NCBI RefSeq assembly: GCF_001006805.1
Contig: NZ_LN811353.1
Span: 77,763-141,762 of the forward strand
Direction: 5' to 3'
DNA length: 64,000 bases
Origin: Microvirga massiliensis
Lineage (GTDB): Bacteria > Pseudomonadota > Alphaproteobacteria > Rhizobiales > Beijerinckiaceae
Both the position numbers and the translations under genes were made by a program. The number at the start of each line of letters is the position of its first letter. Position 1 is the first letter of the stretch. Positions 21,382-30,505 of this stretch are shown piece by piece. The notes beneath the pieces are model-generated. The model worked only from the letters and a program-made list of their open reading frames with translations, was not told the DNA's origin and made no database searches.

Positions 21382-22581
21382 GTGACGCTTTCCGGGCAGC
21401 GTGTTCTCCTCGTGATCGGCGGCGGGATCGCAGCCTACAAGTCGCTCGACCTCATCCGCCGGCTACGCGAGCGCGGCGCGCGCGTTCGCTGCATCCTCAC
21501 GGCCGGGGCGCAGCAATTCGTGACGCCCCTCGCGGCCGCCAGCCTTTCGGGCGAGCACGCCCATACGGATCTGTTCGATCGGGACGACGAGGCCGATATC
21601 GGACACATCCGTCTCGCGCGGGATGCAGACGTCGTGATCGTCGCGCCGGCAACCGCGAACCTGATGGCGAAAATGGCCGGAGGACATGCGGACGATCTCG
21701 CTTCGACGGTCCTTCTCGCGACGACCCTGCCGATCCTCCTCGCGCCCGCCATGAACCCGCGCATGTGGCTGCATCCGGCGACACAGCGCAACTTGGCGGT
21801 CCTCATGGCGGACGGCGTGCGTTTCGTCGGCCCGAACGAGGGGCCGATGGCCGAAGCGGAGACGGGTCCAGGCCGCCTCGCGGAGCCGCTCGAAATCGTC
21901 GCAGCCCTCGAGCAGATGCTCGTTCCCTCAGGGCCGCTTGTCGGCCGCCATGTTCTCGTGACCTCCGGTCCGACCCACGAGCCGATCGACCCGGTGCGTT
22001 ACATCGCGAACCGCTCCTCCGGGAAACAAGGGCATGCCATTGCCCGCGCGGCCGCCGAGGCCGGAGCCCGCGTCACGCTGGTCTCCGGACCCGTGACGCT
22101 TCCCGATCCGCCCGGTATCCGGACGATCCACGTCGAGACGGCCGCCGAGATGCTGGCCGCCGTCGAGGCCGCACTCCCGGCGGACCTTGCGATCTTCGCG
22201 GCAGCGGTCGCGGACTGGCGCGTTGCCGATGCGACCGACCGCAAGATCAAGAAGGAGCCTGGCCGCCTGCCGTCGCTCGCACTGGCCGAGAATCCGGACA
22301 TCCTCGCGACGATCGCCCACCGGGTCAGCGACAGGCCTGGTGTCGTCGTCGGTTTCGCCGCCGAGACCAATGACGTGGTCGTCCATGCGCGGCAGAAGCT
22401 CGAGCGGAAGGGCTGCGACCTCATCGTGGCCAACGATGTTTCGACCGCCACGGGCGTCATGGGCGGCGACGATAACACCGTTCATCTCGTCAGCGCGACG
22501 GGCGTGGAGACCTGGCCGAAGCTCCGCAAGGAGGACGTCGCCCGGCGCCTCGTGGCGGAGCTGGCGCAGAGGCTCCCATGA
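21382..22581 (+). CDS. coaBC: Bifunctional CoaBC (phosphopantothenoylcysteine synthetase/decarboxylase)
   Basis: Carries out two steps of coenzyme A synthesis: joining cysteine to 4'-phosphopantothenate, then decarboxylation. The N-terminal flavoprotein (CoaC) part has [31 protein letters not shown] and the substrate motif PAMNPRMW. The C-terminal CoaB part begins near [17 protein letters not shown] and has the KIKK motif around residue 290. Length is 399 aa, as expected. It starts at GTG 21382 with AGGAGG about 8 bases upstream. dut follows after 79 bp, a widely conserved pair. Confidence 0.95.
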   Translation: MTLSGQRVLLVIGGGIAAYKSLDLIRRLRERGARVRCILTAGAQQFVTPLAAASLSGEHAHTDLFDRDDEADIGHIRLARDADVVIVAPATANLMAKMAGGHADDLASTVLLATTLPILLAPAMNPRMWLHPATQRNLAVLMADGVRFVGPNEGPMAEAETGPGRLAEPLEIVAALEQMLVPSGPLVGRHVLVTSGPTHEPIDPVRYIANRSSGKQGHAIARAAAEAGARVTLVSGPVTLPDPPGIRTIHVETAAEMLAAVEAALPADLAIFAAAVADWRVADATDRKIKKEPGRLPSLALAENPDILATIAHRVSDRPGVVVGFAAETNDVVVHARQKLERKGCDLIVANDVSTATGVMGGDDNTVHLVSATGVETWPKLRKEDVARRLVAELAQRLP

Positions 22582-22660
22582 GCCCCCGACTCGATCCCCT
22601 TATCCGCCCTGCCGGCACGGGAGGAATCGAGATAAGGCTCCGGCTTGCGTGGAGCCGCTC

Positions 22661-23116
22661 ATGACCTTGCCTCTGCCCGTGAAACGGCTTCCCCACGCGG
22701 AGGATCTGCCTCTCCCGTCCTATGCCTCTGCGGGAGCGGCCGGCCTGGATCTCGTGGCCGCCAACCGGGCCGATGCCGTGATCGCCCTCGAGCCCATGGA
22801 ACGGGCCCTCGTTCCGACCGGCCTCGTCGTCCAATTGCCGGCAGGCTACGAGGCGCAGGTGAGGCCCCGGTCCGGTCTTGCCCTGCGCCACGGCGTGACG
22901 GTGCTCAATGCGCCGGGCACGGTCGATGCGGATTATCGCGGCGAGATCATGGTTCTTCTCGTCAATCTCGGCCGCGAGACTTTCGTCGTCGAGCGAGGCA
23001 TGCGAATTGCCCAGCTTGTAGTGGCTCCCGTCACAACCGTATCGCCTTTCGCTGTCGCGACGACCGACGAGACGGGCCGAGCCGGCGGCGGATTCGGTTC
23101 GACGGGACTGTCGTGA
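22661..23116 (+). CDS. dut: Deoxyuridine 5'-triphosphate nucleotidohydrolase
   Basis: Hydrolyses dUTP to dUMP, keeping uracil out of DNA and supplying dTMP synthesis. The 151-aa trimeric-type dUTPase shows its motifs in order: AGLDL (motif 1), [10 protein letters not shown] (2), [11 protein letters not shown] (3), [10 protein letters not shown] (4) and the C-terminal [11 protein letters not shown] (5). The ATG at 22661 begins [17 protein letters not shown] longer in-frame reading extends back into coaBC but has no homologous look. It is followed by the Rrf2 gene after 10 bp. Confidence 0.95.
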   Translation: MTLPLPVKRLPHAEDLPLPSYASAGAAGLDLVAANRADAVIALEPMERALVPTGLVVQLPAGYEAQVRPRSGLALRHGVTVLNAPGTVDADYRGEIMVLLVNLGRETFVVERGMRIAQLVVAPVTTVSPFAVATTDETGRAGGGFGSTGLS

Positions 23117-23126
23117 GGCTCCTGAC

Positions 23127-23576
23127 ATGATCCTGCTCTCCCGGCGCAGCCTTCTCGCCATTGCCGCCGTGGTCGACATCGCCCTGCATGCCCGTCCGCA
23201 ACCGGTCTCGGCCAAGGCCATGGCTGCGCGACAGAACATTCCGCCCCGGCACCTCGAGACGGTGCTGCAGGCCCTCGTGCGCCACGGGATCCTGAAAGGC
23301 GTCCGCGGCCCGCGCGGAGGATACGAGCTCGCGCGCGAGCGGCGCCGGATCACCGCCGGAGACATCGTGCGCGCAGCCATGTCGGCGACGGGAGAAGACG
23401 GCCTGCCGGCGCTTCCCAAGTCGCATCTCGTCGATGAGGTGATCGGACCGGTAGTCAAGGCGGCGAGCGAGGCGTTCCTTGCGGAACTCGACCGGTTCAC
23501 CGTGGATGACCTCTGCCATCGCGTCCAACCCGAGACTACCTCGACCCGCCACCTCGAGAGCGATTTCACAATCTAA
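23127..23576 (+). CDS. Rrf2-family transcriptional regulator
   Basis: Winged-helix repressor of 149 aa in the Rrf2/IscR/CymR family. The helix-turn-helix is in AKAMAARQNIPPRHLETVLQ and the wing in KGVRGPRGGYELARERRRIT. It has a single Cys (in DDLCHRV) instead of the three cysteines that hold an Fe-S cluster in IscR or RirA, so it probably senses something other than a cluster. Its stop lies 73 bp from cysK. By analogy with CymR it may control cysteine synthesis; that is inference from position. It may be co-transcribed with dut (10-bp gap). Confidence 0.9.
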   Translation: MILLSRRSLLAIAAVVDIALHARPQPVSAKAMAARQNIPPRHLETVLQALVRHGILKGVRGPRGGYELARERRRITAGDIVRAAMSATGEDGLPALPKSHLVDEVIGPVVKAASEAFLAELDRFTVDDLCHRVQPETTSTRHLESDFTI

Positions 23577-23649
23577 TACGTATAATAGTTTATTTATCGC
23601 CAGGAGATGATAATTAGGCTAGCGTGACAGGACAAAAAAGGAGAGTTCC
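23576..23649 (+). promoter_or_regulatory. AT-rich cysK promoter with TATAAT and palindrome
   Basis: A strikingly AT-rich spacer before cysK. A perfect TATAAT lies at 23581-23586, overlapping the 8-bp palindrome ATACGTAT (23576-23583). No good TTGACA lies at the right distance, which suggests an activator-dependent or weak promoter, or control by the upstream Rrf2 protein. AAGGAG just before the ATG at 23650 is a strong ribosome binding site. Confidence 0.5.
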
Positions 23650-24636
23650 ATGGCCGAACCCGCCCGCAAGACCGCAGCTGCCGTCGGGCGCAAACCGCTG
23701 CGCGCCAGAATCTACAATTCGATCATCGACACGATTGGCGATACGCCGCTGGTTCGGCTCAACCGCCTCCCGCAGGAGCACGGCGTCGAGGCGGAGATCC
23801 TGCTGAAGCTCGAGTTCTTCAATCCGATCGCCAGCGTGAAGGACCGGATCGGCGTCAGCATGATCGATGCGCTGGAGGCGCAAGGAAAGATCAAGCCGGG
23901 CGGCACCCTGATCGAGCCGACATCCGGAAATACCGGCATTGCGCTTGCCTTCGTGGCTGCCGCCCGAGGCTACCGGCTCATTCTTGTCATGCCGGAGACG
24001 ATGTCGATCGAGCGGCGCAAGATGCTGGCCTTCCTCGGCGCCGAGCTCGTCCTCACGCCGGGGCCGCAGGGCATGAAGGGCGCCCTCGCACGGGCGCAGG
24101 AGCTGCAGGCCGAGATTCCCGGCTCCGTCATCCCGCAGCAGTTCCAGAATCCTGCCAACCCGGAGATCCACCGGCAGACGACGGCCGAGGAGATCTGGGC
24201 TGATACCGACGGCAAGCTCGATGCCTTCGTGGCCGGAGTCGGCACGGGCGGCACGATCACCGGCGTCGGCCAGGTCCTGAAGCCGCGCTTGCCAAGCCTG
24301 CGCATCATCGCCGTCGAGCCCGAGGATTCCGCGGTTCTTTCGGGCGGGCCTCCCGGTCCGCACAAGATCCAGGGCCTCGGCGCCGGGTTCATCCCGGAGG
24401 TTCTCGACCGCAGCGTCATCGACGAGGTCATCACGGTCGGGAACCAGACCGCCTTCGACGTCTCGCGGGCGCTCGCCCGCCTCGAGGGAATTCCCGGCGG
24501 CATCTCGACGGGCGCCAATGTCGCGGCGGCGCTCGAAGTCGGAAAGCGTCCGGAGTTCCGCGGTAAGCGCATCGTGACGGTCGCGCCCTCTTTTGCGGAA
24601 CGCTATATCTCGAGCGCTCTTTTCGAAGGCCTCTGA
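23650..24636 (+). CDS. cysK: Cysteine synthase A (O-acetylserine sulfhydrylase)
   Basis: PLP enzyme joining sulfide to O-acetylserine to make cysteine. The PLP lysine is in [15 protein letters not shown], the substrate loop is [12 protein letters not shown], and the phosphate-binding loop is [12 protein letters not shown]. At 328 aa it has a normal C-terminal part with a slightly long N-terminus ([20 protein letters not shown]). Regulation by the adjacent Rrf2 protein is plausible from position and the AT-rich promoter. No sulfate-reduction genes are nearby. Confidence 0.95.
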   Translation: MAEPARKTAAAVGRKPLRARIYNSIIDTIGDTPLVRLNRLPQEHGVEAEILLKLEFFNPIASVKDRIGVSMIDALEAQGKIKPGGTLIEPTSGNTGIALAFVAAARGYRLILVMPETMSIERRKMLAFLGAELVLTPGPQGMKGALARAQELQAEIPGSVIPQQFQNPANPEIHRQTTAEEIWADTDGKLDAFVAGVGTGGTITGVGQVLKPRLPSLRIIAVEPEDSAVLSGGPPGPHKIQGLGAGFIPEVLDRSVIDEVITVGNQTAFDVSRALARLEGIPGGISTGANVAAALEVGKRPEFRGKRIVTVAPSFAERYISSALFEGL

Positions 24637-24800
24637 GTTCAATGCAGTGCGGTCGGCGGGCAGTCCTCCGCCGGCCGCCTCTCCGACTGGCTGCACCGGT
24701 TCGGCCATCAAGCATAGCCAGAACTCTTCGGCTCTCCCTCCGTTCTTCCTTTCGACGAGAACACCGAACCGCGGCCTTCGGCTGCGCGTGGGAGAACACA

Positions 24801-25157
24801 ATGGCCAAGGATCAGGGACGTCGATCCCTTCGCGACCAATCCGCCGACGAGATCCGCAACGAGCAGCGCAGTGGCGCTGTCGCGCCCACAGAGCCGCGCC
24901 CCGAAGACGGGCCGGAGGCGAACGCCACGATGCGTAAGCTCTGGAGTGAGCCCGGAGGCGAAGCCTACAACATGCGCAACGCGACCATCGCAGCCGGTGG
25001 CAAGGCCGACGGGCATGGCGATCTCACGGCCGCGGAGACCCCGAAAGCGACCCGTCGACTAGAGGATGCCTCCCTTAAGCCCGAGGACCGGGATGCGACC
25101 GGGGAGGCCATTGCCCGCGCGACAGCCGTCAACGGCGACGACGAGGGGCAGAAGTGA
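24801..25157 (+). CDS. Small hydrophilic protein 1 of a hydrophilin-like cluster
   Basis: A 118-aa protein starting MAKDQGRRSLRDQSADEIRN with GGGAG upstream. It is almost free of hydrophobic clusters, about 10% Gly and rich in Ala, Asp, Glu, Arg, with one Trp in MRKLWSEPGGEAYN. It looks intrinsically disordered; no signal peptide or membrane segment. I do not recognise a named family. The stop overlaps the next gene's ATG (ATGA type overlap), so the two are translationally coupled. By composition it fits hydrophilins, which protect cells under desiccation or osmotic stress, but this is inference. Confidence 0.7.
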   Translation: MAKDQGRRSLRDQSADEIRNEQRSGAVAPTEPRPEDGPEANATMRKLWSEPGGEAYNMRNATIAAGGKADGHGDLTAAETPKATRRLEDASLKPEDRDATGEAIARATAVNGDDEGQK

Positions 25158-25474
25158 TGCCGAAGAAGAACGACAACATCGTCGGGCAAAGCGAGGGCCC
25201 GATTGTGGGCGACGGCCATCAGACGAAGGAGCAGGCCGCGATCGTGCAGCAGGAGGGCGGTGGCCTCAGCGATGCCGAGCGCAGCAAGACATGGAGCGAG
25301 GATGGATCTGGGCACATGACGCCGTCTCCGGGCGGATCATCCGGGGGACACTCGGACCAGCTCGCCGCCCGTGGACCGCGCGAGAACCGCAAGGTAGCGG
25401 GCGGCCTGTACGACACCGAAAGGCGCCATCAGGAAGATCGCTCCGGGAGAACGGATGACGCGACGGGTGGATGA
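25157..25474 (+). CDS. Small Gly-rich hydrophilic protein 2
   Basis: A 105-aa protein (MPKKNDNIVGQSEGPIVGDG...) with about 18% Gly by direct count, many Gln, Ser, Asp, Glu and Arg, and no hydrophobic core. Start ATG at 25157 overlaps the stop of the preceding gene; a GTG at 25154 is in frame one codon earlier. It contains repeated short Gly-Gly segments (EGGGLSD, SPGGSSGGHSD, VAGGLYD). Probably disordered and cytoplasmic. No named family recognised. It is part of the same tandem set. Confidence 0.68.
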   Translation: MPKKNDNIVGQSEGPIVGDGHQTKEQAAIVQQEGGGLSDAERSKTWSEDGSGHMTPSPGGSSGGHSDQLAARGPRENRKVAGGLYDTERRHQEDRSGRTDDATGG

Positions 25475-25500
25475 GTGCCGTCCCGGATTGGAGATGCGCG

Positions 25501-25737
25501 ATGGGATATGCAGGCTACGGCAACAACAGCGATCAGAAGCCCGACAAGGCCTCACAGGGCCGGAAGCCCGGAGAGGCAGGCACGGGCAAGGACGGAACTT
25601 TGCGACCCGACGAGCCCGCGCCTCCGAGCGCCGGCCCGCATGCGGAGCCGGACCTCGTCAATCCGGATGCCACGCCCGGTGCCGGAGCATTGCCGACGCC
25701 CGGAGCCCGGGATGGCACCGATTCGACCAGCGGCTGA
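25501..25737 (+). CDS. Small Gly/Pro-rich hydrophilic protein 3
   Basis: A 78-aa protein beginning MGYAGYGNNSDQKPDKASQG, with 14 Gly and 12 Pro by direct count, and mainly Asp, Ala, Ser, Thr otherwise. GGAG lies 8 nt before the ATG, giving a clear start; an in-frame ATG 10 codons earlier lies inside the previous gene's end. Low complexity and no hydrophobic segment. It appears disordered. Same orientation and spacing pattern as its neighbours. Confidence 0.6.
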   Translation: MGYAGYGNNSDQKPDKASQGRKPGEAGTGKDGTLRPDEPAPPSAGPHAEPDLVNPDATPGAGALPTPGARDGTDSTSG

Positions 25738-25780
25738 TCGGAGGCATCACGGCCGTCAACGGATCTTACCGGAGCCCGCC

Positions 25781-25957
25781 ATGACACGAGACGAACACAA
25801 GAAGCCTGCCGGATCGGGCGAGTCCAAGCCCGACGAACGCGCCATCGATGCTCCGCGGCTCACCCCGCAAGGACGCGCTGCTCAGGGCGGCAAGGATGCG
25901 ACCAAGCCGTTCGGCCAGGGCGCCAAGAAGGGACAGAGCGACAAGGCCGAAGGCTGA
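25781..25957 (+). CDS. Small Lys/Gly-rich hydrophilic protein 4
   Basis: A 58-aa protein (MTRDEHKKPAGSGESKPDER...) with 9 Gly, many Lys and Asp, and no hydrophobic run. GGAG before the ATG supports the start. The second half (PQGRAAQGGKDATKPFGQGA) resembles the Gly-Lys stress-type proteins. It is the last of four tandem genes; the downstream pseudogene converges on it. Confidence 0.6.
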   Translation: MTRDEHKKPAGSGESKPDERAIDAPRLTPQGRAAQGGKDATKPFGQGAKKGQSDKAEG

Positions 25958-26029
25958 CGGTGCTCTCACCGAGCATGTCTCGCTCGCCTTCCAGATGGTA
26001 TGCATCTCGAGGGCGAGGGCGACGGCTTT

Positions 26030-26564
26030 TCAGCACCCTTTGCAGATGCCTTTGGTCGCGGCATCGCTGCGTTCCTGAGCCTTCCGCTCCCTTTCGATCT
26101 CGGCTCCCATATTACCGGCTCCCGTCTGGTCGCCGAGGGAGCCACCCGTTGCAACGCCCTGTTGGGGGCCCTCGAATTGCTGCCGGTCGTAGCTGCGTTG
26201 CCCCGTGGCGGGACCCGAGGCTGCCTCGTGCCTTCCGGCGTCGTGGTATTTTGATTAGTTCCGGGCGACTGCCCCATCGTAGAGCCGCCTGATCCGGCAT
26301 CCGGCGATTCGCTGACCCGTCCGCTCGAGGCAGGGACACCACTGCCCACCGGGGACCGGGCGTGCCGGGTGTAAGGCTCGAACCGCCCGAATTCGCGCCG
26401 CCCGTCGAGGAGCCACCGGTCCCCGTGCTCGAGCCGGCTGCCGCACCAGAGCCACTCGAGGCGCCACCGCTCCCGCCGGAGCCCGCCTAGGCGCAGGCCC
26501 CCACCGTGGTTCCGGCCAGCAGAGCGGCCGCGAGAGCCAGAACCGGTAAACGATTGAAGACCAT
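26030..26564 (-). pseudogene. Decayed gene for a secreted Gly/Ser-rich protein
   Basis: From an ATG at 26564, preceded by an excellent GGAGGAG, the minus strand encodes a signal peptide (MVFNRLPVLALAAALLAG, then TTVGACA). A TAG stop at 26487-26489 follows exactly at the expected cleavage point. The same frame continues with a Gly/Ser repeat tract (SGGSGGASSGSGAAAG). Near 26345 the sensible reading shifts to a second frame (SSGRVSESPDAGSGGSTMG), and near 26220 to a third (SYDRQQFEGPQQGVATGG), ending ERSDAATKGICKGC at 26030. One stop plus two frameshifts make it a pseudogene, unless these are sequencing errors. No family is recognised. Confidence 0.6.
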
Positions 26565-27175
26565 GGGCTCCTCCGGCATCCTGAGTCCAACGCGTACAAA
26601 CTCTGCCGGAGGGCGCCTGTTTCAGCCTGGCCGTTAATGCCGCTGGCTTCGCGAACTCCTGGACGACCCAAGATCAATGGCAGTCTACTATTCGAAGCCG
26701 TTGCACCGGCAGACGGCCTACGAGCACTTCCCGATTTCCAGTCGAGGCCTTCCTGTTTCTGCTCGCCTCGCCACGGAGGTGTGAGCCTGCCGATGCGTCC
26801 ATATCTCACTGAGATTGCAGGATTGGTTCATCGGCACCGTCAGAAAGGTGCTGGCTGCATTGGCTCGGACGAAGTGTCGAAATGCGGGCGGTCGCAGTGG
26901 TTCGACTCCAATGCGATGGCGAGCCGCAGGCAGTGATGCACAACCGACTACAGCACCCTCACCGTCATTGCGAACGCAGTGAAGCAATCCAGCGGCGCAT
27001 CCGTCGACGGGTAGATTGCTTCGCCTGCGGCTCACAAGGACGAAGTGAATCCGCATCAGGCTGGATGATTTCGCCTGATGCCCGCAGCTCACAATGACGA
27101 AGTGAAGCCGTAGTCTTGTCCTGTCGTCGCACTTGCATCGATCACTATGTGCAGTGACCGACACGGAGAAAATCG
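26565..27175. other. Gene-free region with interspersed repeat
   Basis: About 600 bases between the secreted-protein pseudogene and typA. Short frames here have no family resemblance. The right half holds the interspersed repeat described at 26963-27110; the left half shows nothing I can interpret apart from the promoter space of the pseudogene. Confidence 0.5.
26963..27110. repeat. Interspersed GTCATTGCGA-type repeat, copy 1
   Basis: Begins GTCATTGCGAACGCAGTGAA and continues into GAAGCAATCC. Then comes a 26-bp stretch at 26997-27022 that recurs exactly at 54438-54463, with GATTGCTTC pairing to GAAGCAATC to form a long hairpin. Further degenerate units (CTCACAAGGACGAAGTGAA, CTCACAATGACGAAGTGAA) follow. 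This belongs to a REP-like family common in alphaproteobacterial intergenic DNA. Confidence 0.7.
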
Positions 27176-29005
27176 TCAGGCGCTCAGCGCTTCCTTCTGC
27201 CGCTCGGCGCGCTTGCGCTCGTTCGGGTCGAGCAGGGCCTTGCGGAGCCGGATCGATTTCGGCGTCACCTCGACGAGCTCGTCGTCCTGAATCCAGGCCA
27301 GCGCCCGCTCGAGCGTCATGCGGATCGGTGGAGTGAGGCGCACAGCCTCGTCCTTCGATGTCGTCCGGATATTGGTGAGCTTCTTGCCCTTCAGGACGTT
27401 CACTTCGAGATCGTTGTCGCGGTTGTGCTCGCCGACGATCATGCCTTGATACACCTTCCAGCCCGGCTCGATCATCATCGGGCCGCGATCCTCGAGGTTC
27501 CAGAGCGCATAGGCCACCGCCTCGCCGGAGTCGTTCGAGATCAGGACGCCGTTGCGCCGCCCCGGGATCTCGCCCTTGTAGGGCTGATAGGAATGGAACA
27601 GCCGGTTCATGATCGCGGTGCCGCGCGTGTCCGTCATGAGCTCGCCCTGATAGCCGATCAGGCCGCGGGTGGGCGCATGGAACACGAGCCGCTGACGGTT
27701 GCCGCCCGACGGACGCATCTCCACCATCTCGGCGCGGCGTTCGGACATCTTCTGCACGACGACGCCCGAATGCTCCTCGTCGACGTCGATGACGACTTCT
27801 TCGATGGGTTCGAGAAGCTCGTTCGTGGTTTCGTCGTTCTTGAAGACGACCCTCGGACGCGAGACGGCGAGTTCGAATCCCTCACGACGCATCGTCTCGA
27901 TCAGGATGGCGAGCTGCAACTCGCCGCGCCCCGACACGAAGAAGGAGTCCTTGTCGGCGGACTCCTCGATCTTGAGCGTCACGTTGCCTTCCGCCTCCTT
28001 GAGGAGACGGTCGCGGATCATGCGGCTCGTGACCTTGTCGCCCTCGGTGCCGGCGAGTGGCGAGTCGTTGACGATGAAGGACATCGTGACGGTCGGCGGA
28101 TCGATCGGCTGCGCGGGAATCGGCGCCTCGACCTCCGGAGCACAGAACGTGTCGGCCACGGTGCCCTTCTCGAGGCCCGCGATCGCGACGATGTCGCCGG
28201 CTTCACCGAGTTCGATCGGCTGGCGCTCGATGCCCCGGAAGGCGAGGATCTTCGAGACACGGCCGGTCTCGACCGTCTTGCCGGCGCGGTCGAGCACCTT
28301 GATGGTCTGGTTTGGGCGCACGCTGCCGGCGGTAATCCGCCCCGTGATGATGCGTCCCAGAAACGGATTCGCTTCGAGGATCGTGCCGAGCATCTTGAAC
28401 GGGCCATCCTCGGTGCGGGCCTGCGGCACGTGGTCGAGCACGAGATCGAATAGGGGCGCGAGCCCTTGGTCCTTCGGACCTTCGGGAGAGGCCGCCATCC
28501 AGCCGTCGCGCCCGGAACCATAGAGGATCGGGAAGTCGAGCTGCTCGTCCGTCGCATCGAGAGCGGCGAACAGATCGAACACCTCGTTGATCACCTCCGT
28601 CGCTCGCGCGTCGGGCCGATCGACCTTGTTGACGGCCACGATTGGGCGAAGCCCGATCTTCAGGGCCTTCGAGACGACGAATTTCGTCTGCGGCATCGGG
28701 CCTTCCGCGGCATCCACCAGCACGATGGCGCCATCGACCATGTTCAGGATGCGCTCTACCTCGCCTCCGAAATCCGCGTGGCCGGGGGTATCGACGATGT
28801 TGATGCGCGTGTCCTTCCAGACGACGGAGGTCGCCTTGGCGAGGATCGTGATGCCGCGCTCCTTCTCGATGTCTCCCGAGTCCATGACCCGTTCGGCCAC
28901 GCGCTGGTTCTCACGGAAGGCGCCCGATTGCTGGAGAAGCTTGTCGACGAGGGTCGTCTTCCCATGGTCGACATGGGCGATGATAGCGATATTGCGCAGT
29001 TTCAT
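27176..29005 (-). CDS. typA: Translational GTPase TypA/BipA
   Basis: Ribosome-associated GTPase important in stress and low-temperature ribosome assembly. The G1 motif is AHVDHGKT (residues 10-17), G2 includes KERGITI, G3 is DTPGH and G4 is NKVD, followed by EF-G-like domains and the BipA-specific C-terminus (RTTSKDEAVRLTPP, VEVTPKSIRLRK). About 609 aa. I take the ATG at 29005 (MKLRNIAIIAHVDHG); another ATG at 29020 adds five residues. A single gene on the minus strand. Confidence 0.96.
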   Translation of the reverse strand: MKLRNIAIIAHVDHGKTTLVDKLLQQSGAFRENQRVAERVMDSGDIEKERGITILAKATSVVWKDTRINIVDTPGHADFGGEVERILNMVDGAIVLVDAAEGPMPQTKFVVSKALKIGLRPIVAVNKVDRPDARATEVINEVFDLFAALDATDEQLDFPILYGSGRDGWMAASPEGPKDQGLAPLFDLVLDHVPQARTEDGPFKMLGTILEANPFLGRIITGRITAGSVRPNQTIKVLDRAGKTVETGRVSKILAFRGIERQPIELGEAGDIVAIAGLEKGTVADTFCAPEVEAPIPAQPIDPPTVTMSFIVNDSPLAGTEGDKVTSRMIRDRLLKEAEGNVTLKIEESADKDSFFVSGRGELQLAILIETMRREGFELAVSRPRVVFKNDETTNELLEPIEEVVIDVDEEHSGVVVQKMSERRAEMVEMRPSGGNRQRLVFHAPTRGLIGYQGELMTDTRGTAIMNRLFHSYQPYKGEIPGRRNGVLISNDSGEAVAYALWNLEDRGPMMIEPGWKVYQGMIVGEHNRDNDLEVNVLKGKKLTNIRTTSKDEAVRLTPPIRMTLERALAWIQDDELVEVTPKSIRLRKALLDPNERKRAERQKEALSA

Positions 29006-29164
29006 GGGGCTCATAAGCAAAGCAGCCCGGTCCGCGCGGCGAGGACCAGGCAGCAGTTTCTATTGCACCGCAATATAGGACCGGTCCGCCAGCGACAAGG
29101 GGCCGGAGCAGTGGCACGCAGCCTTAGACTTGATCGGACCATCGGCTCCAAACCTCTTTCATCG

Positions 29165-30274
29165 TCAGACCTCCTGGGTCCTCGGGCGGAAGCGCCAGTC
29201 GGGCCGGATATTCCGGACCATCATCATCTCACCGATGTTCTCGGGTGTAATGAGCCCGACGAGCTGCTGGTTCCGGTTGAGGACGAAGAGAGCAGGGGCC
29301 TTGCTCTGGTTCAGGATCGTGAGTCCGGTCTCGAGGGGCTGCCAGTCCTGGACCGAGGGGATCTCGCGCAGCATCACGTCGAGCACCGGGGTCGTCGGAG
29401 TACCCTGTCGGAGCGCGACGATGAGGCCGTCACGCGTCAGGAGCCCGCGCGGTTGCCCGCTCCCGTCCACGACGGGAAATTCCTTCTGGGCGCTGCGCAG
29501 CATGAGGTCCACCGCGTCATCGAGGGTCGATCCCGGCGAAAGCGCCTCGATCGCGCTCACCATCACAGAGCGGACCGGGAGGCTGGACGTGCCGTCCCGG
29601 AAGGCGACGTGCTGGGATTCCGCTGAGGCCGCGAGATAGATGAACAGGCCGATGATGATCAGCATCGGGTTCAGGAACAGCCCCGCCAGAGCAAAGAGGA
29701 AAGCGGCGCCCTGGCCGATCCGCGAGGCAATGCGGGTCGCCTCGGCATAGCTCATGCGCATGGCGAGGAGCGCTCGCAGGACGCGACCCCCATCCATCGG
29801 AAAGGCCGGAATGAGGTTGAACACCACGAGCACGATATTCGCCGCGGCCACCCGTGCGGCGAGGCTTGCCGTCGGGTTATCGACCTCGGCGACGGTGTCT
29901 CCGCTGAGACTGGCGCCGAGCCCGAAGATCAGGACCGCAGCGATCACGACGTTCACGGCCGGGCCCGCCAGCGCGACGATCAGTTCTTCGCGTGGCTTAT
30001 CGGGAATTCGCTCGAGGCTCGCGATTCCGCCGATCGGCCAGAGCGTGACCTCCGGGGTGCGAATGCCGTAGCGCCGAGCCGCCAGGATATGCCCGAATTC
30101 ATGGGCGAGCACGCAAGCGAACAGGATGAGCATGAAAATCACACCATCCTGGGCGGCATCGCGGCCGCCGACGCGCCAGTAAGCCGCGCCGATCCAGACC
30201 AGAAAGAGGAGGAAGGTGACGTGGACGCGCACCACCGTGCTGGCGATGCGTGCAATGGGAAAGGACCAGAGCAT
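29165..30274 (-). CDS. Site-2-type zinc metalloprotease (M50) with CBS domains
   Basis: Membrane-embedded protease that probably cleaves a substrate within the membrane. The active-site motif is AHEFGH (H58, E59, H62), and the second metal site is FNLIPAFPMDGGRVLRA (N153, D161). Several hydrophobic segments surround these (about 17-35, 43-62, 98-120, 143-160, 190-215). The C-terminal third has two CBS-type repeats (around VRSVMVSAIEALSP and VLDVMLREIPSVQDW), which in this family bind adenosine nucleotides. 369 aa, normal for the M50B CBS group. The physiological substrate is unknown. Confidence 0.9.
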   Translation of the reverse strand: MLWSFPIARIASTVVRVHVTFLLFLVWIGAAYWRVGGRDAAQDGVIFMLILFACVLAHEFGHILAARRYGIRTPEVTLWPIGGIASLERIPDKPREELIVALAGPAVNVVIAAVLIFGLGASLSGDTVAEVDNPTASLAARVAAANIVLVVFNLIPAFPMDGGRVLRALLAMRMSYAEATRIASRIGQGAAFLFALAGLFLNPMLIIIGLFIYLAASAESQHVAFRDGTSSLPVRSVMVSAIEALSPGSTLDDAVDLMLRSAQKEFPVVDGSGQPRGLLTRDGLIVALRQGTPTTPVLDVMLREIPSVQDWQPLETGLTILNQSKAPALFVLNRNQQLVGLITPENIGEMMMVRNIRPDWRFRPRTQEV

Positions 30275-30505
30275 CGGGATCTCCGCGGCCGAGGAGACGA
30301 CAACCTTCCCAAGGTGGGTTGCCGCCGAGCTTTTGACGAGCCCTCCGGATCGGGGCGCAGAGCAGACCTGCGAGCGACGCGCGGTGCTGCGCGTAGGGAG
30401 CCCTCATCGGCGCCGCTCTATGTCCCGGCCATATCGATCCTCTGGCCCCCCAGGCAGGCAGGCACGGGCCATCCCGCACTCGCCGCCGGCTGCGGATGCG
30501 AAGGC

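Noticed and set aside
26255..26809. 184-codon minus-strand frame overlapping the secreted-protein pseudogene
   Set aside because: Its Arg/Pro-rich product has no family look, and the overlapping frame has a strong ribosome binding site and signal peptide instead.
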